The notes beneath the pieces are model-generated. The model saw only the letters and a list, made by a program, of their open reading frames with translations. It was not told the origin of the DNA and made no database searches. Of a stretch of DNA of 64,000 nucleotides, positions 36,725 to 47,029 are shown piece after piece (the stretch's first letter is position 1; every line of letters starts with the position of its first letter). Both the position numbers and the translations under genes were made by a program. The stretch lies in the NCBI GenBank assembly GCA_018241405.1, contig JAFEDY010000026.1, forward strand, positions 120,986 through 184,985, given 5' to 3'. This DNA is from Pseudomonadota bacterium. GTDB taxonomy: Bacteria > Pseudomonadota > Gammaproteobacteria > Burkholderiales > Burkholderiaceae_C.

Positions 36725-38059
36725 ATGACCTTGACGCTGACCCAAAGCCTGCTCCTGATTGCCCTGTTGATTGCCGCCAGCGCCTTCTTTTCGGTGGCCG
36801 AAATTTCGCTGGCCGCGTCGCGCCCGCTGCGCCTGCGCCAGCTGGCCGACGAGGGCGACACGCGCGCCTCGCGCGTGCTGCAGACACAGGAGCAGCCCGG
36901 CGCGTATTTCACCGTGGTGCAGGTCGGGCTGAACGCCGTCGCCATACTCGGCGGCATCGTCGGAGAGGGTGCGCTAAACCCCTTCCTTGGAGCCCTGCTC
37001 GCGCTGTGGCTGCCCGAGGAGCCGGCCCAGACCCTGGGTTTTGTGGGCTCGTTCCTGCTGGTCACCTCGCTCTTCATCCTGTTTGCCGACCTGTGTCCCA
37101 AGCGCCTGGGCATGGCCCACCCCGAGGCCGTGGCGCTGCGCGTGGTGCGGCCCATGCAGGCCTGCATGCTGCTGTTCAAGCCCATCGTGTGGTTCTACAA
37201 CCGCTCTGCCGACCTGCTGCTGCGCCTGTCCGGCCTGCCCAGCCAGCGCGACGACCGCATCACGCCAGAGGACATCCTGGCCATGACCGAGGCGGGTGCG
37301 CGCGCCGGCGTGCTGGCCGCACCGGAGCAGCAGGTGATCGCCAACGTGTTCGAGCTCGATTCGCGCGGCGTGACCTCGGCCATGACGCTGCGCGAGCGCA
37401 TCGCCTTCTTCCGGCGTGACGACACCGACAGCCTGATCCGCGCGCGCATCGCTGCCGAACCCTTTTCCACCTACCCCGTGTGCGATGGCGACATCGACCA
37501 TGTGGTGGGCTATGTGGATGCCAAGGATCTGTTCCAGCGCGCGCTCAACAACCAGCCGATCTCGCTGGCCGACGATGCGCTGGTGCGCAAGGTGCTGATC
37601 GTGCCCGACCAGCTCTCGCTGGCCGAGGTACTGGCGCATTTCCGCCAGGTGCACGAGGATTTCGCCGTCATCGTCAACGAGTACAGCCGCGTGGTCGGCG
37701 TGGTCACCTTGAACGACGTGATGAGCACGGTGATGGGCGACCTGGTGGGCCCCGCGGACGAGGAGCAGATCGTGCGCCGCGATGCCAACTCCTGGCTCAT
37801 TGACGGCACCGCCCCCATCGAGGACGTCCTGCACGCGCTGGGCCTGGACGAGCTGCCTCATGCCGCGGACTACGAAACCCTGGCGGGCTTTTTGATGGTG
37901 ATGCTGCGCCGCGTGCCGCGCCGCACCGACAGCGTGAGCGTGGGCGGCTTTCAGTTCGAGGTGCTGGATGTGGACAGCTACCGCATCGACCAGGTCATGG
38001 TCACGCGGCTTGATCAAACGCCAGGTGAAGTGGCTCAGGCCTCGGCGGCGCGGTCTTGA
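36725..38059 (+). CDS. CNNM/CorC-HlyC family membrane protein with CBS pair
   Basis: This 444-residue protein of the hemolysin-C/CNNM family is implicated in magnesium or cobalt efflux. It has an N-terminal DUF21 domain with about four membrane helices (1-165; FFSVAEISLAASRPLRLRQ signature), a CBS domain pair (about 205-330; YVDAKDLFQRAL, VVGVVTLNDVMSTVMGDL), and a C-terminal CorC-HlyC domain (about 345-430). The ATG at 36725 is used; a GTG two codons earlier is possible. The last 25 bases overlap the convergent lytic transglycosylase gene. Confidence 0.93.
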   Translation: MTLTLTQSLLLIALLIAASAFFSVAEISLAASRPLRLRQLADEGDTRASRVLQTQEQPGAYFTVVQVGLNAVAILGGIVGEGALNPFLGALLALWLPEEPAQTLGFVGSFLLVTSLFILFADLCPKRLGMAHPEAVALRVVRPMQACMLLFKPIVWFYNRSADLLLRLSGLPSQRDDRITPEDILAMTEAGARAGVLAAPEQQVIANVFELDSRGVTSAMTLRERIAFFRRDDTDSLIRARIAAEPFSTYPVCDGDIDHVVGYVDAKDLFQRALNNQPISLADDALVRKVLIVPDQLSLAEVLAHFRQVHEDFAVIVNEYSRVVGVVTLNDVMSTVMGDLVGPADEEQIVRRDANSWLIDGTAPIEDVLHALGLDELPHAADYETLAGFLMVMLRRVPRRTDSVSVGGFQFEVLDVDSYRIDQVMVTRLDQTPGEVAQASAARS

Positions 38060-38688
38060 AACTGCCAGCGGCCTTGCGCCGCGAACACCGCGTTCGGGTA
38101 GGGTGGTTTGCCGCGGCTGCCGTTGTAGCGCCCTAGCGCCATGAACAGGTCGCCACGCTCGCGGTCCAGATAGTGGCGCAGGATGACGCAGCCAAAGCGC
38201 AGATTGGTCTGCATGTGAAACAACTTGCCTGGGTCGCCATCGCCTATCGTGCGTGTCCAGAACGGCATGACCTGCATGTAGCCACGCGCCCCCACGCTGG
38301 AGACGGCGAACTTGCGGAACGCGCTCTCCACCTGGATCAGGCCCAGGACCAGGGACACATCGAGCCCGGCGCGCTTGGACTCGTACCAGACGGTCTGCAG
38401 GAAGTCACGCCGCACCTCCCAGCTGGGCTTGGCGCGGCGCAGGCGGTCGCTCATGGTGCCGAGCCAGCGCAGGTAGGCGATGCGCGCCTCGGTGGTGGCA
38501 AACAGCGGCGCGGGCGGCGCCAGGTCGGCCACGGATGCACTGAGCGCGGTGCGCACCGAGTCCATGAGTGGTTCTTCCAACTGCCCGCCCGCATGGGCCA
38601 CGCCGGGCAGGCCCAGCCAGGCGGCCGGACCCACGGTCAGTGATGCCAGCGATGCCAGACAAGCGCGGCGCGGCAAGCCTGTCGTCAT
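38035..38688 (-). CDS. Lytic transglycosylase (SLT fold)
   Basis: This 217-residue exported enzyme cleaves peptidoglycan glycan strands. A Tat-like or Sec signal ([17 protein letters not shown], to about residue 33, AHA|GG) is followed by the SLT domain: catalytic Glu in [11 protein letters not shown], then [15 protein letters not shown], and the [13 protein letters not shown] motif near the end. The stop lies inside the 3' end of the convergent CorC gene, and the start overlaps the proS stop (ATGA). The double Arg in the signal may be a Tat motif, but a cytoplasm-folded enzyme is not required here. Confidence 0.93.
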   Translation of the reverse strand: MTTGLPRRACLASLASLTVGPAAWLGLPGVAHAGGQLEEPLMDSVRTALSASVADLAPPAPLFATTEARIAYLRWLGTMSDRLRRAKPSWEVRRDFLQTVWYESKRAGLDVSLVLGLIQVESAFRKFAVSSVGARGYMQVMPFWTRTIGDGDPGKLFHMQTNLRFGCVILRHYLDRERGDLFMALGRYNGSRGKPPYPNAVFAAQGRWQFQDRAAEA

Positions 38689-40430
38689 GCCGCCACGCGC
38701 GCCTTCACATGGGCCAGGATCTCGGCCACGCCCACCTTGGTGGCGCCAGCATCGCGGCGGTGCTGGTATTCGACCTGGCCCTCCTTGAGTCCCTTGTCGC
38801 CAATCGTGATGCGGTGCGGCACGCCGATCAGCTCCCAGTCGGCAAACATGGCGCCGGGGCGCTCGCCGCGGTCGTCCAGGATCACATCGACACCGCTGGC
38901 CAGCAGCGCGCCATGCAGCCGCTCGGCCTCGGCCTTCACCGCCTCGCTGCGGTCCATGCCAATGGGGCAGATCACCACGGTGAACGGCGCAATGGCGTCG
39001 GGCCAGATGATGCCGCGCTCGTCATGGTTCTGCTCGATGGCGGCGGCCGGCAGGCGCGTGATGCCAATGCCGTAGCAGCCCATCTCGAAGAAGGCCGGCT
39101 TGCCGTCCTCGCCCAGGAAAGTGGCGTTCATGGCCCTGGAATACTTGGTGCCCAGGTAGAACACATGGCCGACCTCGATGCCGCGCTCTATGGCCAGCAC
39201 GCCCTTGCCGTCGGGCGACGGGTCGCCCGCGACCACGTTGCGCAGGTCAGCCACCAGGTCGGGCTCGGGCAGATCGCGGCCCCAGTTCACGCCGGTGATG
39301 TGGAAGTCTTCCTCGTTGGCGCCGCAGATCCAGTCGGCCATCAGCGCCACCTCGCGGTCGGCGACGATCTTGACGGACTGGCGCAGGCCGATGGGGCCCA
39401 GGTAGCCGGGCTTGGCGCCGAAATGCGCCTCGATCTCGGCCACGGTGGCAAAGCGGAAGCCCTTGTCCAGGCCGGGCACCTTGGAGACCTTGATCTCGTT
39501 CATGTCATGGTCGCCGCGCAGCAGCAGCAGCCAGACCTGGGACTTGGTGATCTCGCCCGCTTCGTTCGTTTCATCGGTGGCCAGCACCAGCGACTTGACG
39601 GTGGTGGCCAGCGGCACGTTCAAAAGCTCGGCCACATCGGCGCAGGTGGCCTTGCCCGGCGTCGGCGTGCGCGTCATGGGCGCGGCCGCGGCCGGGCGCG
39701 GGCCGGCAGGCGCCAGGGCCTCGGCCTTTTCCATGTTGGCGGCGTAGTCGCTCGCGGGGCAGTAGACGATGGCGTCCTCGCCCGTGGCGGCGATGACCTG
39801 GAACTCCTCGCTCAGGTCGCCACCGATGGCGCCCGAGTCGGCCGCCACGGCGCGGTAGGTGAGGCCGAAGCGGTCGAAGATGCGCCGGTAGGCCTGTGCC
39901 ATGACCTGGTAGCTGGCCTTGGCCGCCGCCTGGTCACGGTCGAAGCTGTAGGCGTCCTTCATGATGAACTCGCGCCCGCGCATCAGGCCAAAGCGCGGAC
40001 GGCGCTCGTCGCGGAACTTGGTCTGGATCTGGTAGAGGTTCTTGGGCAGCTGCTTGTAGCTGCGCAGCTCCTGGCGCGCGATGTCGGTGACCACTTCTTC
40101 GCTGGTCGGCTGGATGATGAAGTCGCGCCCATGGCGATCCTGTATGCGCAGGAGCTCGGGCCCCATCTTCTCGAAGCGCCCCGTCTCCTGCCACAGCTCG
40201 GCGGGCTGCACCACGGGCATGGTGCATTCCACGGCGCCGGCGCGGTTCATCTCCTCGCGCACTATGGCTTCGACCTTGCGGATCACGCGCAGGCCCATGG
40301 GCATGTAGCTGTAGATGCCGGCGCCTAGCTTCTTGATCAGACCGGCGCGGGTCATGAGCTTGTGGCTGACGACTTCGGCGTCGGCCGGGGCCTCTTTCAG
40401 GGTGGAAATGAAGAATTGGGAAGCTTTCAT
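38685..40430 (-). CDS. proS: Prolyl-tRNA synthetase (bacterial type with editing insert)
   Basis: This 581-residue class II synthetase charges tRNA-Pro. The start [19 protein letters not shown] and the motif 2 region ([24 protein letters not shown]) are typical of the bacterial ProS. A YbaK-like editing insertion lies at about 225-400, and the anticodon-binding domain at 470-581. The ATG at 40430 fits this start; the open frame continues upstream through the divergent rppH region, but that extension is antisense to rppH. The window also contains a tRNA-Pro. Confidence 0.98.
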   Translation of the reverse strand: MKASQFFISTLKEAPADAEVVSHKLMTRAGLIKKLGAGIYSYMPMGLRVIRKVEAIVREEMNRAGAVECTMPVVQPAELWQETGRFEKMGPELLRIQDRHGRDFIIQPTSEEVVTDIARQELRSYKQLPKNLYQIQTKFRDERRPRFGLMRGREFIMKDAYSFDRDQAAAKASYQVMAQAYRRIFDRFGLTYRAVAADSGAIGGDLSEEFQVIAATGEDAIVYCPASDYAANMEKAEALAPAGPRPAAAAPMTRTPTPGKATCADVAELLNVPLATTVKSLVLATDETNEAGEITKSQVWLLLLRGDHDMNEIKVSKVPGLDKGFRFATVAEIEAHFGAKPGYLGPIGLRQSVKIVADREVALMADWICGANEEDFHITGVNWGRDLPEPDLVADLRNVVAGDPSPDGKGVLAIERGIEVGHVFYLGTKYSRAMNATFLGEDGKPAFFEMGCYGIGITRLPAAAIEQNHDERGIIWPDAIAPFTVVICPIGMDRSEAVKAEAERLHGALLASGVDVILDDRGERPGAMFADWELIGVPHRITIGDKGLKEGQVEYQHRRDAGATKVGVAEILAHVKARVAA

Positions 40431-40520
40431 CAAACGCGCTCGGCAACTGTGGGCGCTTCGCTTGCCGCGTGCGGGCCAGCGTGCATAATGACCACAGTTA
40501 TAAAGAATTGGGGTTAGATT

Positions 40521-41144
40521 ATGCTTGACAGGGACGGCTTCCGCCCAAACGTCGGCATCATCCTGCTCAACCAGAGAAACCAGGTATTCTGGGGCAAGCG
40601 CATACGCACCCACAGCTGGCAGTTCCCTCAGGGCGGCATAGACCGCGGAGAAAACCCGGAGCAGGCCATGTTCCGCGAACTGCACGAAGAGGTGGGCCTG
40701 CTGCCCAATCAGGTACGTGTGGTTGCCCGCACCCGGGACTGGTTGCGCTACGAGGTGCCTGACCGGTACATCCGCCGCGACGCGCGCGGCCACTATCGCG
40801 GACAGAAACAGATCTGGTACCTGCTGCAGCTGCTGGGCCACGACTGGGATCTGAACCTGCGCGCCACCGACCACCCCGAGTTCGACGCTTGGCGTTGGAA
40901 CGACTACTGGGTGCCGCTGGACGTGGTGGTCGAATTCAAGCGCGGCGTCTACGAGATGGCGCTGACCGAGCTGGCGCGCTTTCTGCCGCGCCACGACCAG
41001 CGCAACCGCTACCTGCGCAGCGGCATGCGTGCACGCGACAGCGCCACGCAGCCCTATCCAGGGCACGCGCAGCAAGACAAGCTGCCACCAGGCATGGAAC
41101 TGCCGCCGGGGGCCAGCTTCGACCCGGATCCGCAAAAGAGCTGA
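40521..41144 (+). CDS. rppH: RNA 5'-pyrophosphohydrolase RppH
   Basis: This 207-residue Nudix enzyme removes pyrophosphate from 5'-triphosphate RNA and so starts mRNA decay. The start [18 protein letters not shown] and [18 protein letters not shown] with REL-x-EEVG are the RppH signature. The last 50 residues (from about 160) are a low-complexity tail seen in betaproteobacterial RppH. It is divergent from proS across 90 bp. Confidence 0.97.
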   Translation: MLDRDGFRPNVGIILLNQRNQVFWGKRIRTHSWQFPQGGIDRGENPEQAMFRELHEEVGLLPNQVRVVARTRDWLRYEVPDRYIRRDARGHYRGQKQIWYLLQLLGHDWDLNLRATDHPEFDAWRWNDYWVPLDVVVEFKRGVYEMALTELARFLPRHDQRNRYLRSGMRARDSATQPYPGHAQQDKLPPGMELPPGASFDPDPQKS

Positions 41145-41173
41145 TGTGCTGGTCTGTGTGCTCAACAATGTAT

Positions 41174-41335
41174 GAGCGTGTCCAAGACCTCCTCGCGAGT
41201 ACCCATGCGCGGCCTCGGGCGGTCTCCGGCGTTGAAAATGCTCGCAATGGCTGCGCTATCACTGCGGTTTTCGCCTTGCAGCCCCCATCCCGATCGCTGC
41301 TTGTACCCCTTCGCGCCGAGATCGTGAACACGCTC
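41174..41335. mobile_element. Short inverted-repeat element or insertion-sequence remnant
   Basis: A 162-bp segment between rppH and the GH43-like gene has imperfect terminal inverted repeats of about 16 bp. The left end is GAGCGTGTCCAAGACCTC, and the reverse complement of the right end is GAGCGTGTTCACGATCTC. There is no open frame for a transposase. No clear target duplication is seen, which suggests age. Lower G+C and odd composition set it apart from its surroundings. Confidence 0.55.
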
Positions 41336-41370
41336 TTAAGAAACTCTGCACGAATCGGCAGCGTCAATCT

Positions 41371-42420
41371 TCAGTAGGTGTCTGTGCAGAGAACCGGCAA
41401 CAGGCGGCCGTCCTCGGCGAAGCGCAGCGGCTCGAGATGGGTCACCGCCTTGGCCTGGTTCGGGTTGGCCTGCCCAGGGGCCAGTTGATTCCACACGTCG
41501 CTCTGGTACAGCCAGACGGGCCTGCCATCAATGGTCAGCGGATTGATCGCAGCCGGTTGGCCATTGCATGAGACTTCTGTGATCTTGCCGCGGTAAGTCC
41601 ACGGACCCAGAGGCGTAGGCGCGGTCTGGTACGAGGTGCCTGTACCACCGCAGTAGGCACACATCGGATCAGAGTAGGTGAGGTACCAGGTGCCTTCCCG
41701 GTACGAGATCGCCGGGGCCTCTGCAGCAGTGAGTCCGAAGCGGACTAACTCACCCGTTCCCGCAGTCAGGCTCGTATTGAGTTTTTCGACCACGAGGTCG
41801 TGCAGGTTTCCGTCGGCGGTGTCGATCACAGTGTAGGCCGCCCAACCGGTGCCGTCCGGACCAATGCGGATATCGTGATCCCCATAGGGAAGCTGCCCTC
41901 CCAGATGAACAGAGAGTTGAGCGCGCCGCGGCTGCTCCGTCCAGGGCCCCAGAGACGAGTTGGCGGTGAGTACGGCGTACCCGGTGTTCTCGTAGTCGGA
42001 CACGTTCAGCCACATGACCCATGTGCCATCCGCGCGCCGCTGGACGTGGGGTCGATAGCACCCGTACGATGTCGCTGGCGCACAGCGTGTCTGCCATGCG
42101 GCCGGATCGAACATCAGCCCCGCGTCGCGCCAGTCCACCAGATCCTTGCTCGTGTAGGCACGAACACCGCACCACGGGGTACCGGGCACACCGAGTGCGA
42201 AGCCGCAGGCGTAAGTCGTGCCGTACAGGATGTACGTGTCGCCATCCTGAAGGATCATGCCGTCGTGTGCTTCGAGGGGCAGGTTCGCCGGGCGAGCGGC
42301 GGGCGGTGGCCCGTCATCGTCACCACCACCGCCACCTGAACCACCACAGGCCGACACCAGCAGGCCGATCAAGACAGCCGCACAGGCCGTACGCGCCCCA
42401 CGCATCATTCGAGAACCCAT
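41371..42420 (-). CDS. Lipoprotein with five-bladed propeller, GH43-like
   Basis: This 349-residue protein has a lipoprotein signal (LIGLLVSAC then GGSGGGGG), so Cys is lipidated and the protein sits in the outer envelope. The mature part reads like a GH43-type beta-propeller: HDGMILQDGDTYILYG in blade 1, CYRPHVQRRADGTWVMWLN in blade 2-3, and EAPAISYREGTWYLTYS, whose Glu would be the general acid. The CYRPHV segment recalls exo-galactanase-like members. The start at 42420 gives the best signal; an ATG at 42465 has an AGAGG box and cannot be excluded. It lies beside a mobile-element remnant, and looks horizontally acquired. The substrate is unknown. Confidence 0.75.
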   Translation of the reverse strand: MGSRMMRGARTACAAVLIGLLVSACGGSGGGGGDDDGPPPAARPANLPLEAHDGMILQDGDTYILYGTTYACGFALGVPGTPWCGVRAYTSKDLVDWRDAGLMFDPAAWQTRCAPATSYGCYRPHVQRRADGTWVMWLNVSDYENTGYAVLTANSSLGPWTEQPRRAQLSVHLGGQLPYGDHDIRIGPDGTGWAAYTVIDTADGNLHDLVVEKLNTSLTAGTGELVRFGLTAAEAPAISYREGTWYLTYSDPMCAYCGGTGTSYQTAPTPLGPWTYRGKITEVSCNGQPAAINPLTIDGRPVWLYQSDVWNQLAPGQANPNQAKAVTHLEPLRFAEDGRLLPVLCTDTY

Positions 42421-42478
42421 GCCCTGCGCAGCACAGGATGAATGGTCAATACCCGCGTATTCCATGCCGCCTCTTTCG

Positions 42479-42490
42479 TTACATATGTAA
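42479..42490. promoter_or_regulatory. 12-bp perfect palindrome upstream of the GH43-like gene
   Basis: TTACATATGTAA lies 59-70 bases upstream of the chosen lipoprotein start and 21 bases from the proB stop. Its form is like a dimeric-repressor operator. No regulator gene is adjacent. Confidence 0.4.
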
Positions 42491-42510
42491 TCGACCAAGG
42501 AGGGCGGACG

Positions 42511-43653
42511 CTATGAACGCTCCGCCAACACCAGGTTGTCGCGGTGCATCATTTCCGGCTCCGCTGCGTAGCCCAGCAGCCGCTCAAACGCGCTGGAAGG
42601 TTTGCGGCACAGCAGGCGCGCCTCGGCACTGGCGTAGTTGGCCAGGCCACGCGCAATTTCGCGGCCCTCGCCGTCGCGCACCGCAATCACGTCGCCGCGC
42701 GAGAACTCACCCTCCACCGCCGTCATGCCGATGGGCAGCAGGCTCTTGCCCTCGCCCTGCAGCTTGGCGGCAGCACCGGCGTCCACAACCACCGCGCCGC
42801 GCAGTTGCAGGTGGTCTGCCATCCACTGCTTGCGCGCCTGCGTCTTGGCAGTCTGCGCCACCAGCAGCGTGCCAATGGGTTCGCCCGCCGCCAGCCGCAC
42901 CAGCACGTCGTGCTCGCGACCCCAGGCGATCACGGTTGAGGCGCCCGAGCCCGCCGCGCGCTTGGCCGCGAGGATCTTGGTGATCATGCCGCCCTTGCCG
43001 ATGCTGGAACCCGCGCTGCCCGCCATCGCTTCGAGCGCCGGATCGCCCGCGCGCGCCTCGTGCACGAACTGGGCCGCAGGGTCTTTGCGCGGGTCGGCGG
43101 TGTACAGGCCCTTCTGGTCGGTGAGGATGACGAGCACATCCGCTTCGACGAGGTTGGCCACGAGCGCGCCCAGTGTGTCGTTGTCGCCGAACTTGATTTC
43201 GTCGTTGACCACCGTGTCGTTTTCGTTGATGACCGGCAGCACGTCCAGCCCCAGCAGCGTGAGCAGCGTGGAGCGCGCATTCAGGTAGCGCTCGCGGTCG
43301 GCCAGATCGGCGTGGGTCAGCAGCACCTGCGCGCTGCCCAGGCCCTGCTCGCGCAGCTTGGTCTCGTACATCTGCGCCAGGCCCATCTGGCCCACGGCGG
43401 CAGCGGCCTGCAGTTCATGCACTTCGCTGGGCCGCTTCGCCCAGCCCAGGCGCTTCATGCCCTCGGCGATCGCGCCGCTGGAGACCATGATGACCTCGCG
43501 CCGCTGTCCTCCTTCACCCTGCACCAGCGCGGCAAGCTGCCGGCTCCATTCGGCGATGGCCGTTTCATCGAGTCCCCGACCTTCGTTGGTGACCAGACTG
43601 GACCCCACTTTCACCACGATGCGACGGGCGTCGCGCAATACGTTGGAAGCCAT
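42511..43653 (-). CDS. proB: Glutamate 5-kinase
   Basis: This 380-residue enzyme phosphorylates glutamate in the first step of proline synthesis. The amino-acid kinase domain (1-265) has [31 protein letters not shown] and [18 protein letters not shown]; the C-terminal PUA domain spans about 280-375. Length matches full-size ProB with PUA. It follows obgE on the same strand with a hairpin repeat copy in between, as is common in Burkholderiales (rplU-rpmA-obgE-proB). Confidence 0.98.
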   Translation of the reverse strand: MASNVLRDARRIVVKVGSSLVTNEGRGLDETAIAEWSRQLAALVQGEGGQRREVIMVSSGAIAEGMKRLGWAKRPSEVHELQAAAAVGQMGLAQMYETKLREQGLGSAQVLLTHADLADRERYLNARSTLLTLLGLDVLPVINENDTVVNDEIKFGDNDTLGALVANLVEADVLVILTDQKGLYTADPRKDPAAQFVHEARAGDPALEAMAGSAGSSIGKGGMITKILAAKRAAGSGASTVIAWGREHDVLVRLAAGEPIGTLLVAQTAKTQARKQWMADHLQLRGAVVVDAGAAAKLQGEGKSLLPIGMTAVEGEFSRGDVIAVRDGEGREIARGLANYASAEARLLCRKPSSAFERLLGYAAEPEMMHRDNLVLAERS

Positions 43654-43662
43654 TTTTGAACG

Positions 43663-43709
43663 TTTTTGCCTATAGCCCTTATGGGAAAAGCGCTAGCAGC
43701 TATTAAAAG
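43663..43709 (+). repeat. Hairpin repeat copy 9
   Basis: This copy lies between obgE and proB. TATAGCCCTTATGGGAAAAG then CGCTAGCAGCTATTAAAAG. The right half is well kept; the left arm is worn. Confidence 0.75.
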
Positions 43710-43718
43710 AGGGGTATT

Positions 43719-45154
<1,436 letters not shown>

Positions 45155-45175
45155 GACTAAAGCTCCTTAGCTGAT

Positions 45176-45487
45176 TTAAGCGGCAATGGCCTGGATCTGC
45201 AGCTCGGTGAACTGCTGACGATGACCTTGGTGCTTGGCGTAGTGCTTGCGACGGCGCAGCTTGAAGATGCGCACTTTGTCGTGCTTGCCATGGGCCACGA
45301 CCGTGGCCTTCACCGTTGCGCCGGACACCAGGGGTGTGCCAACCTTGATCTCAGCGCCGTTGCCGACAGCCAGAACCTGGTCGATCACGATCTCCTGGCC
45401 TACTTCCGCAGCAATCTGTTCTACCTTAATTTTTTCGCCAGCGGCAACGCGATACTGCTTGCCGCCGGTTTTTATGACCGCGTACAT
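45176..45487 (-). CDS. rplU: 50S ribosomal protein L21
   Basis: This 103-residue ribosomal protein binds 23S rRNA together with L20. The start [14 protein letters not shown] and the end [19 protein letters not shown] are diagnostic. A good promoter lies about 60 bases upstream. It is divergent from ispB, an arrangement common in proteobacteria. Confidence 0.99.
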   Translation of the reverse strand: MYAVIKTGGKQYRVAAGEKIKVEQIAAEVGQEIVIDQVLAVGNGAEIKVGTPLVSGATVKATVVAHGKHDKVRIFKLRRRKHYAKHQGHRQQFTELQIQAIAA

Positions 45488-45543
45488 GTAAACCTCGAAT
45501 CTGTAATTGGAGTTCTGCAGAACGAATTTCTACAGAACCGAAG

Positions 45544-45573
45544 ATTCTACTACAAGACTCTCAAATTCACCAA
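45544..45573 (-). promoter_or_regulatory. Predicted rplU promoter
   Basis: On the minus strand, TTGGTG (45568-45573) and TAGAAT (45544-45549) are 18 bases apart, upstream of rplU. Confidence 0.65.
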
Positions 45574-45623
45574 GCAACGCCGAGCGGTACCGCGCAGCAA
45601 CCTGCGCCGCCTGGGGCGCTTCC

Positions 45624-45629
45624 TATAAT
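45624..45629 (+). promoter_or_regulatory. Predicted ispB -10 box
   Basis: A consensus TATAAT lies 30 bases before the predicted TTG start of ispB. The -35 region is weak. It supports placing the start downstream of this point rather than at earlier in-frame codons. Confidence 0.6.
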
Positions 45630-45659
45630 CATCCTTTCACTTCATCTCCATCGATCACC

Positions 45660-46643
45660 TTGGCCGCAAACTCTCCTAGCACCGCCGCCACCCTCGCCCT
45701 AATTGCCGACGACATGCAGGAGGTGGACAAGGTCATCGCAATGCGCCTGCAATCGTCCGTACCCCTGGTGGGCAACGTGGCGCGCTACATCATCTCGGCC
45801 GGCGGCAAGCGCCTGCGCCCCGCGCTGCTGCTGCTGATGAGCGGCGCCCTGGGCTACCAGGGCGCGCAGCGCTTCAACCTCGCGGCCGTGGTCGAATTCA
45901 TCCACACGGCCACCTTGCTGCACGACGACGTGGTGGACGCATCCACCCTGCGCCGCGGCCGGCCCACGGCCAACGAAAGCTTTGGCAACCCTGCCAGCGT
46001 GCTGGTGGGCGATTTTCTGTACTCGCGCGCCTTCCAGATGATGGTGGACACCAACAGCCTGCGCGTGATGCAGGTCCTGGCCGACGCCACCAACGTCATC
46101 GCCGAGGGCGAGGTCCAGCAGCTCATAAACACCCATGACGCGTCGCTGGACGAGGCTGCATACCTCAACGTCATACGCTCCAAGACCGCCAAGCTGTTCG
46201 AGGCCAGCGCACGGCTCGCCGCCATCCTGGCCGGCAGCCCGCCCGACATCGAACAGGCCTGCGCCGACTACGGCCAGGCGCTTGGCACGGCCTTCCAGGT
46301 CATCGACGACGTACTGGACTACGACGGCGACGCGCAGGAGATGGGGAAAAACCTCGGCGACGACCTGCGTGAAGGCAAGGTCACCCTACCCCTCATCATC
46401 GCCATGCAGCGCGGCAGCCAGACGCAGCGCGAACTGCTGCGCAACGTCATCGAAACCGGCACCGTGGACGAGCTGCAGCCCGTCATCGCCATCATTCGGG
46501 ACACTGGCGCCCTCACCGCCACCCGCGACGCCGCCGCCGGCCAGGCCCGGTTGGCAATGGATGCCGCTGCCAAGCTCCCAGCCAATTCATGCACCAAAGG
46601 TTTGCTACAATTAGCGGCTCAGTTACTTGAACGCCGGACATGA
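45660..46643 (+). CDS. ispB: Octaprenyl diphosphate synthase
   Basis: This 327-residue trans-polyprenyl synthase makes the octaprenyl side chain of ubiquinone. The two Asp-rich motifs are LLHDDVVDASTLRRG and FQVIDDVLDYDGD, with GGKRLRPALLLL near the start. The reading frame is open to 45507, but a TATAAT box at 45624 and family length favour a TTG start at 45660 (encoding LAANSPSTAA), with no strong Shine-Dalgarno sequence. It is divergent from rplU and is followed by tRNA-Pro. Confidence 0.95.
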   Translation: MAANSPSTAATLALIADDMQEVDKVIAMRLQSSVPLVGNVARYIISAGGKRLRPALLLLMSGALGYQGAQRFNLAAVVEFIHTATLLHDDVVDASTLRRGRPTANESFGNPASVLVGDFLYSRAFQMMVDTNSLRVMQVLADATNVIAEGEVQQLINTHDASLDEAAYLNVIRSKTAKLFEASARLAAILAGSPPDIEQACADYGQALGTAFQVIDDVLDYDGDAQEMGKNLGDDLREGKVTLPLIIAMQRGSQTQRELLRNVIETGTVDELQPVIAIIRDTGALTATRDAAAGQARLAMDAAAKLPANSCTKGLLQLAAQLLERRT

Positions 46644-46668
46644 GTCTTGAGCGATTCAGGAAAACCAT

Positions 46669-46745
46669 CGGGGTGTAGCTTAGCCTGGTAGAGCGCTACG
46701 TTCGGGACGTAGAGGCCGGAGGTTCGAATCCTCTCACCCCGACCA
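46669..46745 (+). tRNA. tRNA-Pro (anticodon CGG)
   Basis: This 77-base cloverleaf with encoded CCA has a 7-bp acceptor stem (CGGGGTG/CACCCCG). The anticodon arm is CTACG-TTCGGGA-CGTAG (anticodon CGG, reading CCG), and the T arm holds GGTTCGAATCC. It resembles E. coli proK closely. A terminator follows. Confidence 0.97.
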
Positions 46746-46773
46746 GAATTTCGAAGTAAAAACAATAGTTTTC

Positions 46774-46796
46774 AAAGCTCCGCCGGTCGGAGCTTT
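46774..46796 (+). terminator. Intrinsic terminator after tRNA-Pro
   Basis: A nine-bp perfect stem AAAGCTCCG/CGGAGCTTT with loop CCGGT ends in TTTGTCGTTT. Confidence 0.85.
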
Positions 46797-47029
46797 GTCG
46801 TTTCTGGCATCGTTTGCGGCAAATTGGTAGCAGGCGCCCACTTCGCACCACTCCTGCACGGGATGGATATACGGCATCACTAGACCGCACTCCCAAGCAA
46901 CAGGAACGCAGCCGCCGACACTATTCCTATCTTTCGCGCAACGCCTGTAGTAGGCAAATCTGTACACGCCCCGGGCAATCGGCGATGATCGAAGCGTTTC
47001 CCTTTTTTCCACAAGAATCGGTTGGTTAC

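Noticed and set aside
46669..46745. tRNA-Pro 3' end as an integration site
   Set aside because: No duplicate of the tRNA 3' end and no integrase nearby; the downstream 284 bp holds only a terminator and the pilB leader.
46696..46896. Minus-strand frame ending in VGVRGFEPPASTSRT
   Set aside because: This peptide is the translated antisense of a tRNA gene, a known annotation artefact.
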